64,000 bases of DNA from Theobroma cacao (lineage: Eukaryota; Streptophyta; Magnoliopsida; Malvales; Malvaceae), in NCBI RefSeq assembly GCF_000208745.1, contig NC_030852.1, forward strand, positions 28,727,801-28,791,800, in the 5' to 3' direction. The translations under genes were made by a program, and so were the position numbers. The notes below the pieces were generated by a model. The model was not told where the DNA came from. It was given only the letters and a program-made list of their open reading frames with translations, and ran no database searches. This document shows positions 48,946 through 58,469 of the stretch, piece after piece; the first letter of the stretch is position 1, and every line of letters begins with the position of its first letter.

Positions 48946-49262
48946 ATAGTGCAAATTAGCTAAATTCTTGCAACACTAATCCCAGAAATTTCTTTTTATT
49001 CATACACGAAAGAAATTTCTGGAGATCCAAGGAACTCATGTGACATCAGCATTATGTTTGTGCATCAGTGTTACCAAGGACAAGTAATAAAAACTGAATG
49101 CCACTTATCAAATTGAAATCCATCATAACGCATTTATTACTCAACAGGGAACAAAGTTAGAATACTAAAAACGATACTACTAGATTGAGATTCTAAGTGC
49201 AAAGTGAAATTCTTGCAACATGAGGGCAATTTTTTTTAAATACCTGATAATCATTGCTCTTT

Positions 49263-52163
49263 TCACTCATCTGTGCGGTTTCCCTTGATCATGTTTCTGA
49301 CGCTTGCAATCTTTAATGTTACATGGACAAGTACCCAATCTTTGGACCTGTCTACCAACAGGAAATAGGCATGTCTCCAACTTTTCTTGAATATTAAGAC
49401 CCCAACAACTCCCCAGAACCCAGTTGCGAAGCCAGACATTATGACAATGAAAAACCACATCTTCTCAGCAGGGTTGTCTCTACCGTTGTCGTTGTTGCCT
49501 TGATGAGGCTCATCATCCAAGCATTTCTTTAGTAGTGGAGGGCCACAGAGCAGAGGGTTACCAGCATAAATGGATGGATCATCAAGAGTTTGGAGCTGAT
49601 TGCCATTTGGAATTTGTCCTGAGAAGTTGTTGTATGACACGTTGAGGTGACTTAGTTTGGTCAGAGTTGACATACTACTTGGAATCACGCCAGAAAGTTC
49701 ATTTACTGACAAGTCAAGAGATTCTAACATCCCAAGTTCTCCTATCTTCTTGGGTATCGTTCCTGACAACTGGTTATGAGACAAATTCAGACCAATTAAC
49801 CCTGTCAGGAAAGTTAGCTCTTGAGGGATTTGTCCCTTCAGTTTATTCCTTGAGAGGTCCAAATAAACCAATAGCGACAACGTTGACGTGTATTCAAGGA
49901 ATCTTCCTTTCATGACCTCTGTTAAGTGCTCATCCTCCCAATACATCAAGTATTTGTAGGGTTCTAACGGTATGATATCTCCCTCGCCGTGAAGTACCAT
50001 GCCAGTGAAGTTGCCAAAGCAATGAGGTATCCGCCCTTTTATATTGTTTTCTGCAAGATCAAGGATATGCAAATCAGCGGAGAGTTGGCAGAGTTGCGAC
50101 GGGATACTGCCTTTGAGTTTATTTCCTCGTAGTCTGAGAATTGTCAGGAACCGAAAGCTCTCCCCAATCCATTTAGGTACATTTCCAGATAATGCATTCT
50201 CACCAACATCCAACAGTCTAAGAGATGTGCAACTTTTTAAGTCCAACGGCAGCTCTCCGTTGAGATTATTGTTGCTCAAGTCCAACCATCGCAGTGAATC
50301 AAGATGCCCAATAGAGCTCGGGATAACACCTGAGAGCTTGTTGGATGATAGATCTAAAACTTCTATAACATGATGATCTCTCCAGCAGTTAGGAATATTT
50401 CCAGACAAGCTATTTTTCGAGAGTTCTAGAACTACCAGAGTTTTAATACGGCACAACGAGTTAGGAATTGGACCGTTCATAAGGTTGTCGGAAAGAATCA
50501 AATACCTCAATTGAGGCAACATATCACCAATAATTTCGGGAAGCGACCCGGAGATCCAGTTACTGGAGAGATCGACGCGCTTCAAGTTGGAAGGAAAGTT
50601 TGGAAGGGTCCCATTAATCTGGTTGTGGGAGAGGTCCAGTTCATAGAGATTCATGTCCATTATCCAATTTGGCAGGGTGCCCGAGATGCTTGTATTGGAA
50701 AGAACTAGTGTAATGGCTTTCAATTGTGTTTGAAGCCATTGAGGAAACTCTGTTCCAAATTTGCAAGACTCCATTTCAATGTATTCCAGTTGAAAAGGAG
50801 GGACCCAGTTGGATTTTATCGTGATAGTCAAACTGTTGGAGCTGATGGACAACACTTTTAACTTTGAGAGTGCGGCTAAGTGTACTTCGGAAATGGCACC
50901 TTCCAATGAATTGTGAGAAAGATCTATAGTCTCGAGGTTGGAAAGTTGCCCGAGACTTTCTGGGATGCTCCCATTCAATTGATTGCCAGAAAGATCAAGG
51001 TATTTTAGGTTTTTTAGCATCCCCAGCCAGTCTGGAATATGGCCACCAATCCCCAGCCAATCGGGTATTTGGCCACCAGTCCTACCAGAACCTAAATCCA
51101 AAGTCTCTAAATCATGTCCAGCACATCCAGATAAATTCCGGTATTTTCCAATTTTCTCACCCTGAAATTGGTTAAATGACAAATCTAATGATTTTAAGTA
51201 GCACATATTCCCTAAGATCGATATCAACCCATTCTCAATGCTACTAAAATCATTACCTGCAAGATTGAGATGCACAAGGCTTTTAAGGTTATCAAAGCTG
51301 CTCTGGATTGAACAACTAAAAAGGTTAAGGCTAAGATCAAGGACTCTCAGAGAAGTCATGTTTTGAAGCATAATAGGTACTGGACAGGTAAAATGGTTAT
51401 TTCCAAGATCTAGATGCCGAATCCTATGAAATGTAGAATTAATAGGATGCCGAGACAAATGGGAATTATTGAGCCCACACAGTGATAGATGTAAAGATAA
51501 CAAGGACGGAAGCATGTTGAGTACCGGAGAGAAGTCTGGTGCCTCACCAAGGTATACACCTGCCATCCCAAGATGCCGCAAAGATGACAGATTAGAAATC
51601 CATTGTACGTCATCAACCCTCAAGGCCCACGGTCCTTGATCATGACTAACATCAAGAACACGTAAACCAGTAAGGTTTCCAAGATTATTTGGAACACTTC
51701 CATTGAATCGAGCATTGGAGATATTAAGGTATCTCAGCTGTCTCATCAAACTGAAAAAGTGCGGGATGGCGCTGTATTGGAAATCATTTCCACTCAAATC
51801 CAGGTGTTCTAAATACCTTAACTCGAGCAAACAAGAATTTACCTCACGAGCAACTAAGGAACTCTCCTCACTAAATTTCCCCAAAACAGTCTCGCCACTA
51901 AACCGTGACGTTGCTCTGAGATTAAGCTTGACAACATGCCCATTGATTTCATCGCAGCTTACTCCTTTCCATGTGCAACAGTTTTTGCCTTTCCAAGAAG
52001 ATAGGCGATGGAAAGGATCTTCAAAACTTTGTTTCAGCGTCAAAAGAGTTTGTCTTTCTCCTTCTATGCAACTGATGAAGCTTGAATTTTGGCATGAACA
52101 GAAGGGTGCGATTTCAATGCACAAGGTAAGCACAATGAGAACAAGATTGAAAAGTTTACCCAT
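49263..52163 (-). CDS. LRR receptor-like protein 2 (EIX/Cf type)
   Basis: An intronless gene of 966 aa and a close paralogue of RLP1, with the same order of parts: signal peptide (MGKLFNLVLIVLTLCIEIAP), LRRNT (WKGKNCCTWKGVSCDE), about 30 LRRs, island, CGPPLLKKC cap, transmembrane helix (about 902-925) and a tail ending KGNRTDE with the motif YFLL. Differences are concentrated in the LRR faces, as expected for ligand-binding surfaces. There is a 12-residue insertion after LRRNT (about residues 84-95), and a 30-bp tandem duplication repeats 'GGxIPDWLG' within one LRR. Role as for RLP1: cell-surface immune perception with a partner kinase. The start agrees with the signal peptide, and an in-frame upstream ATG is absent. 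Confidence 0.93.
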   Translation of the reverse strand: MGKLFNLVLIVLTLCIEIAPFCSCQNSSFISCIEGERQTLLTLKQSFEDPFHRLSSWKGKNCCTWKGVSCDEINGHVVKLNLRATSRFSGETVLGKFSEESSLVAREVNSCLLELRYLEHLDLSGNDFQYSAIPHFFSLMRQLRYLNISNARFNGSVPNNLGNLTGLRVLDVSHDQGPWALRVDDVQWISNLSSLRHLGMAGVYLGEAPDFSPVLNMLPSLLSLHLSLCGLNNSHLSRHPINSTFHRIRHLDLGNNHFTCPVPIMLQNMTSLRVLDLSLNLFSCSIQSSFDNLKSLVHLNLAGNDFSSIENGLISILGNMCYLKSLDLSFNQFQGEKIGKYRNLSGCAGHDLETLDLGSGRTGGQIPDWLGIGGHIPDWLGMLKNLKYLDLSGNQLNGSIPESLGQLSNLETIDLSHNSLEGAISEVHLAALSKLKVLSISSNSLTITIKSNWVPPFQLEYIEMESCKFGTEFPQWLQTQLKAITLVLSNTSISGTLPNWIMDMNLYELDLSHNQINGTLPNFPSNLKRVDLSSNWISGSLPEIIGDMLPQLRYLILSDNLMNGPIPNSLCRIKTLVVLELSKNSLSGNIPNCWRDHHVIEVLDLSSNKLSGVIPSSIGHLDSLRWLDLSNNNLNGELPLDLKSCTSLRLLDVGENALSGNVPKWIGESFRFLTILRLRGNKLKGSIPSQLCQLSADLHILDLAENNIKGRIPHCFGNFTGMVLHGEGDIIPLEPYKYLMYWEDEHLTEVMKGRFLEYTSTLSLLVYLDLSRNKLKGQIPQELTFLTGLIGLNLSHNQLSGTIPKKIGELGMLESLDLSVNELSGVIPSSMSTLTKLSHLNVSYNNFSGQIPNGNQLQTLDDPSIYAGNPLLCGPPLLKKCLDDEPHQGNNDNGRDNPAEKMWFFIVIMSGFATGFWGVVGVLIFKKSWRHAYFLLVDRSKDWVLVHVTLKIASVRNMIKGNRTDE
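51021..51080. repeat. 30-bp tandem duplication inside an RLP2 LRR
   Basis: Two 30-base copies (51021-51050 and 51051-51080) share 'ccccagcca' and 'tttggccacca'-type ends. In protein they give GGQIPDWLGI followed by GGHIPDWLGM, whereas RLP1 has a single GHIPERLGM. The reading frame is kept, but the LRR spacing shifts by 10 residues. Confidence 0.85.
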
Positions 52164-52938
52164 ATTTGAAAAGTGATTCTAAAAAAATGCACCATTGCCC
52201 GCAGAGTGTGAGATAGAAACTAAGAGAACTGCAACATGCATGTTGCCAGGAAATTACTTGTAGGCCAGGCCATCGTATTCTATCTTTGGCGCCTATATGT
52301 TGGCTTTGACTCATAAAGCTTGACTCAGAAAAGTGAGGTTAGGTGGTGGAAAAGCAAATCAGGAAGGACCAAATGTAGTTCAATGAACTTAATGCTAGAA
52401 AATTCAACAATAATTTGCTTTCTGCAATGGAAATTTCGTTTCCATCTGCAGGACAGGTTCGAGGAAATGAAGCATATCTAATTACTACCGTGTTGTTCGG
52501 TTGTCACACTCCTTTACTCTACTCTCTAATCAGTTTTTCTACACTATTTCGGCCGACATTGTAGTTGTTATTGTTTTGGTGAATAATATTATAATTCAAA
52601 CATGAGGCCTTTATCTTAATTATCACTCAAAACTTAGTAAACCCATCATTGTAAATGAGGTTACTAACTCCAGATCCTTACTTCAAAGAAATAATATCAC
52701 AATAAACTATTCATATATCTAAGATGAAATGGAGATGATTGAAAAAGTGTTTAGCATAAGAGGTATGGATAATATTAGTACATTCAAACTACACAGTCAA
52801 ATTGTAAAACCCACACAGCAAAAAATGAAAATGTTTAAGAGGAAAATTTCTTAAAAGTACAAATAATAAACAATGCTCACAAAACGTAATGCTTAGGACA
52901 GGGTGAATGTTTGGAGAATAGAAACGCAGGAGTAGCGT
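52164..52938. other. RLP2 promoter and ADF 3' flank
   Basis: 52164-52390 is homologous to the RLP1 upstream region and should contain the RLP2 promoter. No ORF has coding character. The right end holds the ADF 3'UTR. Confidence 0.55.
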
Positions 52939-54197
52939 TCACAGCGCCCGGCCTTTTATAATGTCAAAGCTCATTTCACTAGGATCTGTTGCCTGCAACT
53001 CCACTTGAATGCCATCCAATTCCCTCTTGAATCTGTCTTTAGAGCTGGCATACACCATCTTACTTCTCACCTTTGATGTATCGGGAGACCTACAAAAAAA
53101 CATGTACAAAAATGAGAAAGAAAGACCCCCCCACCCCCCTACCTTTGTTTTTCTTCTTGTCTTTTTTTTTGCTGGGAAAAAAGAAATTAATGCGGTTACC
53201 ATGCAATGAAGAAAATTTTGCTTTTCTGACAGTTCTCACTAGTAATGAAATCAAAATCAAAGACAGCATAGCGGCACTCATCGGCAGGCAGAGAAGCTTG
53301 GAAATCATCATAGGTCTCTTGAGGGCTGCCGACCTTGTCTACCACCACCTGTTGGTCCTGAATCTTGAAAACGATGAACCGGTAGTTCCTCTTTGCTTTT
53401 AGCTCCAGAAATTTCAGCTTACATTCATCATGCACAGCCATTCCAGATGCCGAGTTCGCCTAATCCAAAATTTTAAGTCCAACATATGAAAAGAAAACAG
53501 GAAATATTGTGTGAATCAATAAAAGATTTCAAACCATCATCTGTAATCTCTAAATGAAACAGAAAAGCCAGGGATCACGTTTGGAGATGATTGCAACGCT
53601 TGCATTATTCTAAATGATATGTCTGTTAAAATGTTTTTAGCAGCAAAGAATTTTCTAACGTGATATGAAACAATATTGGCCCTGGAAAGTGGCACTGAAT
53701 CGGTGACTTAGGCCTAATATTTGAAGCATTTTCTGAATGTGTTTGAAAGTCTAAAAAAGGCTTAGCTGAAATTGACACATCTGATTAGCTCAAGGTGGTT
53801 AGCTTGTGGCTTCTGAAATCCTAAACTCGATTTAAAAAGATTGAGAAAGAATGATAAAGTATATATGTTTAAATTCCATAGGAGATGTTCAAAGATTTGA
53901 TCGTATTAAATTTTCTTAACAACATTTTTTAGTAGTGAAACCAAATACTATATATATTTTACCAATTTGCATACATTTCCTTCAGTTCTGATTCTCTTTG
54001 CTTTGTAATTAGCACCTTCTAATTCTAAGTTTCAACAACTTGGAAAAGAAGGTGACCTCTAGGATATTTCCTATTTCTATTGAATAAAACAATGAAACGA
54101 AAATCATAACAAACAAAGTCTGTATTTCAAATATTGGAAAATCTGAATAACATGATCTTTCAAAAGATAGAAACATTGGAAAAGAAACCTTACCATT
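52939..54197 (-). CDS. ADF: Actin-depolymerising factor (ADF/cofilin)
   Basis: Three exons in transcript order: 54195-54197 (the ATG alone), 53200-53459, 52939-53089. The product is 137 aa, the usual ADF length. An exon consisting only of the start codon is a hallmark of plant ADF genes. The N-terminus [18 protein letters not shown] has the conserved Ser-6 regulated by phosphorylation. The central '[21 protein letters not shown]' block and the actin-binding helix ([20 protein letters not shown]) are intact, and the protein ends IIKGRAL. ADF binds G- and F-actin, severs filaments and speeds turnover in the cytosol. By recall the Arabidopsis equivalent in this block is ADF10 (At5g52360), a pollen-expressed form; the subclass is not proven here. 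Intron 1 (735 bp) has a SINE-like piece near 53783. Confidence 0.95.
53783..53834 (+). repeat. tRNA-like A/B-box remnant (SINE-like) in ADF intron 1
   Basis: TTAGCTCAAGGTGGTTAG (53785-53802) fits a pol III A box and TAAACTCGATTTA (53822-53834) a degraded B box at tRNA-like spacing. No cloverleaf can be drawn and there is no clear 3' tail, so this is a remnant of a tRNA-derived SINE and not a tRNA gene. Confidence 0.4.
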
Positions 54198-55341
54198 TTG
54201 TTGTCCAAAAAGAAACAAGCCTTGTGAGAAATGAAGAGGAAGAAGAAGAAAGAAAGATGGAAAATGGAAGAGAGAAATGTAGAATGGGGTAGGAAAGGAG
54301 GAGATCCTTAATTCAGGGGAGATATTGAGAGGCGAGACATGCGGTGGTGAGGAGAAATTTCAGGTCAAAACAAGGGTAGACACTCTCCAAGCTTCGAAGG
54401 CTAATCATGTCCACAACAACAGTTTGTGTAGATTATCAGGAAACCACGTTGCTGGTTGAATGGCCAATCTTTTTTTGGCTATTTTTATCATTTTGAGTAA
54501 AATTTTCTTGTTTCCTTTGACATTTTATCTAAGGTTTCCTGATAGAAGTTTAGGTTTTGGCTCCAGCTCTTTCTCCTTCTATTTCTTTTCTCAACGCTTG
54601 CTACACTTACATCAAGATCGATCAAGGTCGCAGCATGCCCTCCCAATGCAACCATTTACAAACTAGAAGTTTCTTCTTTCCATCTTCTGGGTGGGGGTTG
54701 GCTTAGGCCTTACAGTCTTAAGTAAACAAATACCAATAAAGTAAGAGTCTACATTTGATGCACTATCGATGATAATTAACCAATGAAACTACAGAAAGTT
54801 ACTACAACTAATTAAGAAATCGTCAGAAAATTCCCCCAAGGACCCATCCTCACCCATCAAATAGTCTGGCAGATCAGGCTAAGCTTGCAACATAAATTGT
54901 TTAGATTGGAGAAAAGTAGGTCTCACAGACAATTATATCCTTTTGAAATTGCAGATGAGTTATTAATTACCCCAATCATCATATGAAGGGCAAAAGTAAA
55001 AGAATGCTGATGTCTTGCACAGCCAGAAATGAACTGTCTGCAATATTGATAGATCGAATTCGTCCGTTAATCAAATGATGTTAAGGGAGAATGAATAATT
55101 CCCAATGTTATTGGAAACAGGTTCAAACATTCTATCCAAAAAAAAAAAATGAGGACCAAACATAAAAATACAATCAGAAATAGTGTTAGTGGCTTGGAAA
55201 AAAACAATCAAGTCCTTAAGAAGCAATACTGAAAGAGGAAGAAAATATATTTGAAACACTATAGAACATATTTGAAATATAGCAATCATCCGTCAGCAGA
55301 GATCATAAATACTAATCATAAAATTCACAGGAAGAAAATTT
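54198..55341. other. ADF promoter and zinc-knuckle gene 3' flank
   Basis: 54198-54300 is a purine-rich (minus-strand pyrimidine-poor) ADF leader. The rest has no coding ORF, and no repeat family was recognised. Confidence 0.5.
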
Positions 55342-56723
55342 TCAGCCTACAAAATTTACTACTTTAGGTCCTTGTTTCTTTTTTGATTTTATCTTAGCAT
55401 CTTTTGCATCAGAAGCATCATTTTCTGTTGATGCAAAGTCAGCTGTAACGAAGTCATCCTCAAGATCATCCCCACTAATGAATTTTGTCACCTGCCCTGT
55501 AGGCCTTTCTCCATGTTCAAATGCTGAAATCAGGAAATGATACAAAGAATAAGGTTAACATTTCACACATAGATAAGCATACACCTTGTATTTGCACATA
55601 CAGGAAGAGCAAAAACATGATGCCATTAGATGACAAGAATAGTAGACAAAAACTCCCAGCAGGTCATCTAGCTCGCCAGCATCAATTTTACTTTCATCAA
55701 TCATCACAAAATAACTCGACAGATTATAGCAGGAAAGTGGCTATAGCTTTACAACTCTTTTGACCTTAAACTCCAAATTCTATAGTCACTATATAATCCA
55801 CACAATTATCCTAGCTATACTCCTACCAATTATTAGAATCTATGTTATATTATTCGGTATAAGTAACTGATAGGCACATGTACTAGCATGTAATGTTCAA
55901 TTTAGTCCTCTACCCCAATTTTCATCAATATAGACCTTCTACTCTTAGAAATGTGTCAAATCATGGATAGTTGCTAACACTGTAAAAGAGAGCCCTTAAT
56001 GTTGCTGACATGGCCCTGATGTGGATCTGACATGTAAGTTTTGCTGATATGGAATTTCAAAAAATAAAAAACTCTCAAAAAAAAAAAATCAGTGACACAT
56101 GACATTGTTAGGCCACAAGTCACCAGCACCCGGGCAAGTCCAAATCATGCCTAGAATCCCCAAATATACCACACTCCCATGTAATGTATCACAGAAACAA
56201 TGTAATTTCTTGCTATGCTGCATGAGCAAATGAAATGCAAAAGCAAAGGACTAAATCTACTGCAAAACACTTTCTATCACATTACCAGCAATCCTACAAC
56301 ATGGGATAACGGAAAAGGGCATAGCATCAAAGGATTGAGATTCTTATCCTATCCAGATTATTTTTTTACCAGTCATTTCAACTTCTTATCATAGCTCAAC
56401 AACAACAAGACCAATAACCTCAAGTACATTGTGAAAATTTGAAAGATACTTTTTTTCTACTTTTCTTTTGTCAAGTCACTACAAAAAAAAAAGGTTTACT
56501 AGATATTCTTGCCAAAGTCCACATCAAGATATAAGGATCTCAGGTATACTACACAGGATCACAAACAATAAATCAGTATTCAAGATTTACTTAGAACTCA
56601 ACAGCACTTGAACAATATCACCTCCCTCTCAAATGCTAAACTCCTATTAGCCAATTCAATTGCCTCTGATCAAGTTTCATTTTGAGAGTCCAATTCCTTC
56701 AAGCCTCCCAACACACGCGAGCG

Positions 56724-56757
<34 letters not shown>

Positions 56758-58469
56758 AACAAAAGAAAAATAAAAGGGAAAAACAAATCAGACCTGAAAC
56801 TTATATCTCATCATCAGACACCAATAATTTATCTTTGGGTTTGGAGTAATTAAAGAAGCTTACTACATGGTACAACACTTATAAAAACCATTGAATGAAA
56901 CCCAGGGTTCAGTCAGGGTAAACCTTGTTATTCAATTATATTACTTAGATGCTCTCTGCTTTCTCTAATCTTCAAAATCACTATAATATAAACAAATAAC
57001 TGAACAGTTGGGATAAACCCTGAATATTGGTAGTAAAAAAACTTACATGCACAACCTCTGGTAGCTGCAGCAGATGCTTTTTTGCCTTTATCAGGACAAT
57101 CTTTGGCTAAATGGCTTACACCACCACATATTTTGCAACAACCACCCTATATAGAGAGCAAACAAAAGAAAAAAGAAATTCAAGGTGTCTGATTTCCTTA
57201 AGAAAAAGATTGCTGCAATGGATTGAATCATAAACCAATAAACATCCACATCATATATATGTAGTCTGCTTACCAAGAATACAAGAGACTCTGCACTTAT
57301 AAAATAAAAAACCTACAAATAATTTACTCAAAAATACCTTTGGATAGACTCCATGAGTATTTTTTGGGCAGCTCTTGCTCAAATGTCCAATTTCCTTACA
57401 GATAAAACATTTGGCAAACTTAGTCCCCCCTGCAATATGGAAGAGAACAATCATCATCCATGGCAATAAATGATAAGAAGCCTCAAACACAAACAAAATA
57501 TAATTGCCAGCGTGAAACAAGTTTTTTATCCTATGTCATTTGTAGAAAACATACATGATCCATTTACAGATGCTAATTGAGGTAGAGTTTCTCATTCTTG
57601 AGTTCCTTACAAATACAAGCCTTCTAGAACAGAAATTCCCTAGCCTAAATCATATCTTATAGTACTAAAAACTATAACAAAGTCAGTACCAAATTCATTT
57701 TGAAGATAAGCATTTGCATTTATCAAGGAACAATGAACTAAAACACTAAATATAATAAAACAGACCACTTTTGACAAAACTTTTGCTCTAAATTACACCT
57801 AAATTTTAAAAAAGTAACCACAATCATATGGTAAACTAACACTCCTAACTTTGTGCACAAGTTTATAGAATCTTGGAGAGAAAAAACCAATGTAGAGCAT
57901 TCCAAGTTATAAAATCCAAAGGAGCAAAATACCATCTTGAAGAGGTTGAGGGCATTTCGATAGAGAATGTCCAGTTTCTCCACAATTATAACACAACTTT
58001 TTATCCATAACCTCAGGGCAGTTCTTCAAACTGTGTCCACGATGACGACAGAGCAAACATATCTATAAACATCAAAAGATTTTTTTTTTTTTAAAGAAAC
58101 TCATAAACTTCAAAATTAAAAAGGATGAAAGTTGAAAGCAATATAAACTCTAACCGTATGTTTATCCCATTGAGCTTTTTGGGGGCAAAGCTTGGCGATA
58201 TGATCTTTGGCTTTACATATATAGCAACTTTCACCAGGCTTCATGCCGGGAATTCTAAGTGGGTGTTTTCTAATCCCTTTTTTGTAGGGTTTATTAAGGT
58301 GTTTGGGCTCTTTGGACTCTTCTTTTTTGCGCTTGAACTGGCTCTTCTTATATTTCTTCTTCTTCTTCTTGTCTGGGTCTTTCGCTTGGGTTGGCTGTGG
58401 GGTCGGAAAAAGCTCAGGGTGTGCTTCTTTGTATTGCTTGCGAGCAAATTTCTGTCTTTTGTTCGCCAT
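55342..58469 (-). CDS. Nuclear CCHC zinc-knuckle protein (ZCCHC9-like)
   Basis: Five exons in transcript order: 58155-58469, 57933-58062, 57338-57429, 57047-57146, 55342-55523. The product is 272 aa. Residues 30-70 are very Lys-rich, with likely nuclear/nucleolar localisation. Five CX2CX4HX4C knuckles follow at Cys82, 107, 129, 156 and 183 (for example C82-YI-C85-KAKD-H90-IAKL-C95). An acidic stretch and a basic tail (KIKSKKKQGPKVVNFVG) end the protein. This array is that of human ZCCHC9 and its plant counterpart, single-stranded nucleic-acid binders linked to rRNA metabolism. By recall Arabidopsis At5g52380 is the equivalent, near ADF10 as here. An in-frame ATG 31 codons upstream exists, but MANKRQKFARK is the conserved start. 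Confidence 0.88.
55884..56100. repeat. Dispersed MITE-like repeat in zinc-knuckle intron 4
   Basis: Contains 'caatttagtcctctacccc', 'tttcatcaatatagacc' and 'gctgacatgg...gatgtgg', the same phrase order as the left half of the element at 14191 and as pieces near 26090 and 59280. Only one half is recognisable. Confidence 0.5.
56711..56757. repeat. Compound (GC)n(AC)n microsatellite
   Basis: GC dinucleotides followed by AC dinucleotides give 37 bases of unbroken purine-pyrimidine alternation from 56721 to 56757, within intron 4 of the zinc-knuckle gene. Such tracts favour left-handed Z-DNA and are usually length-polymorphic. Confidence 0.9.
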
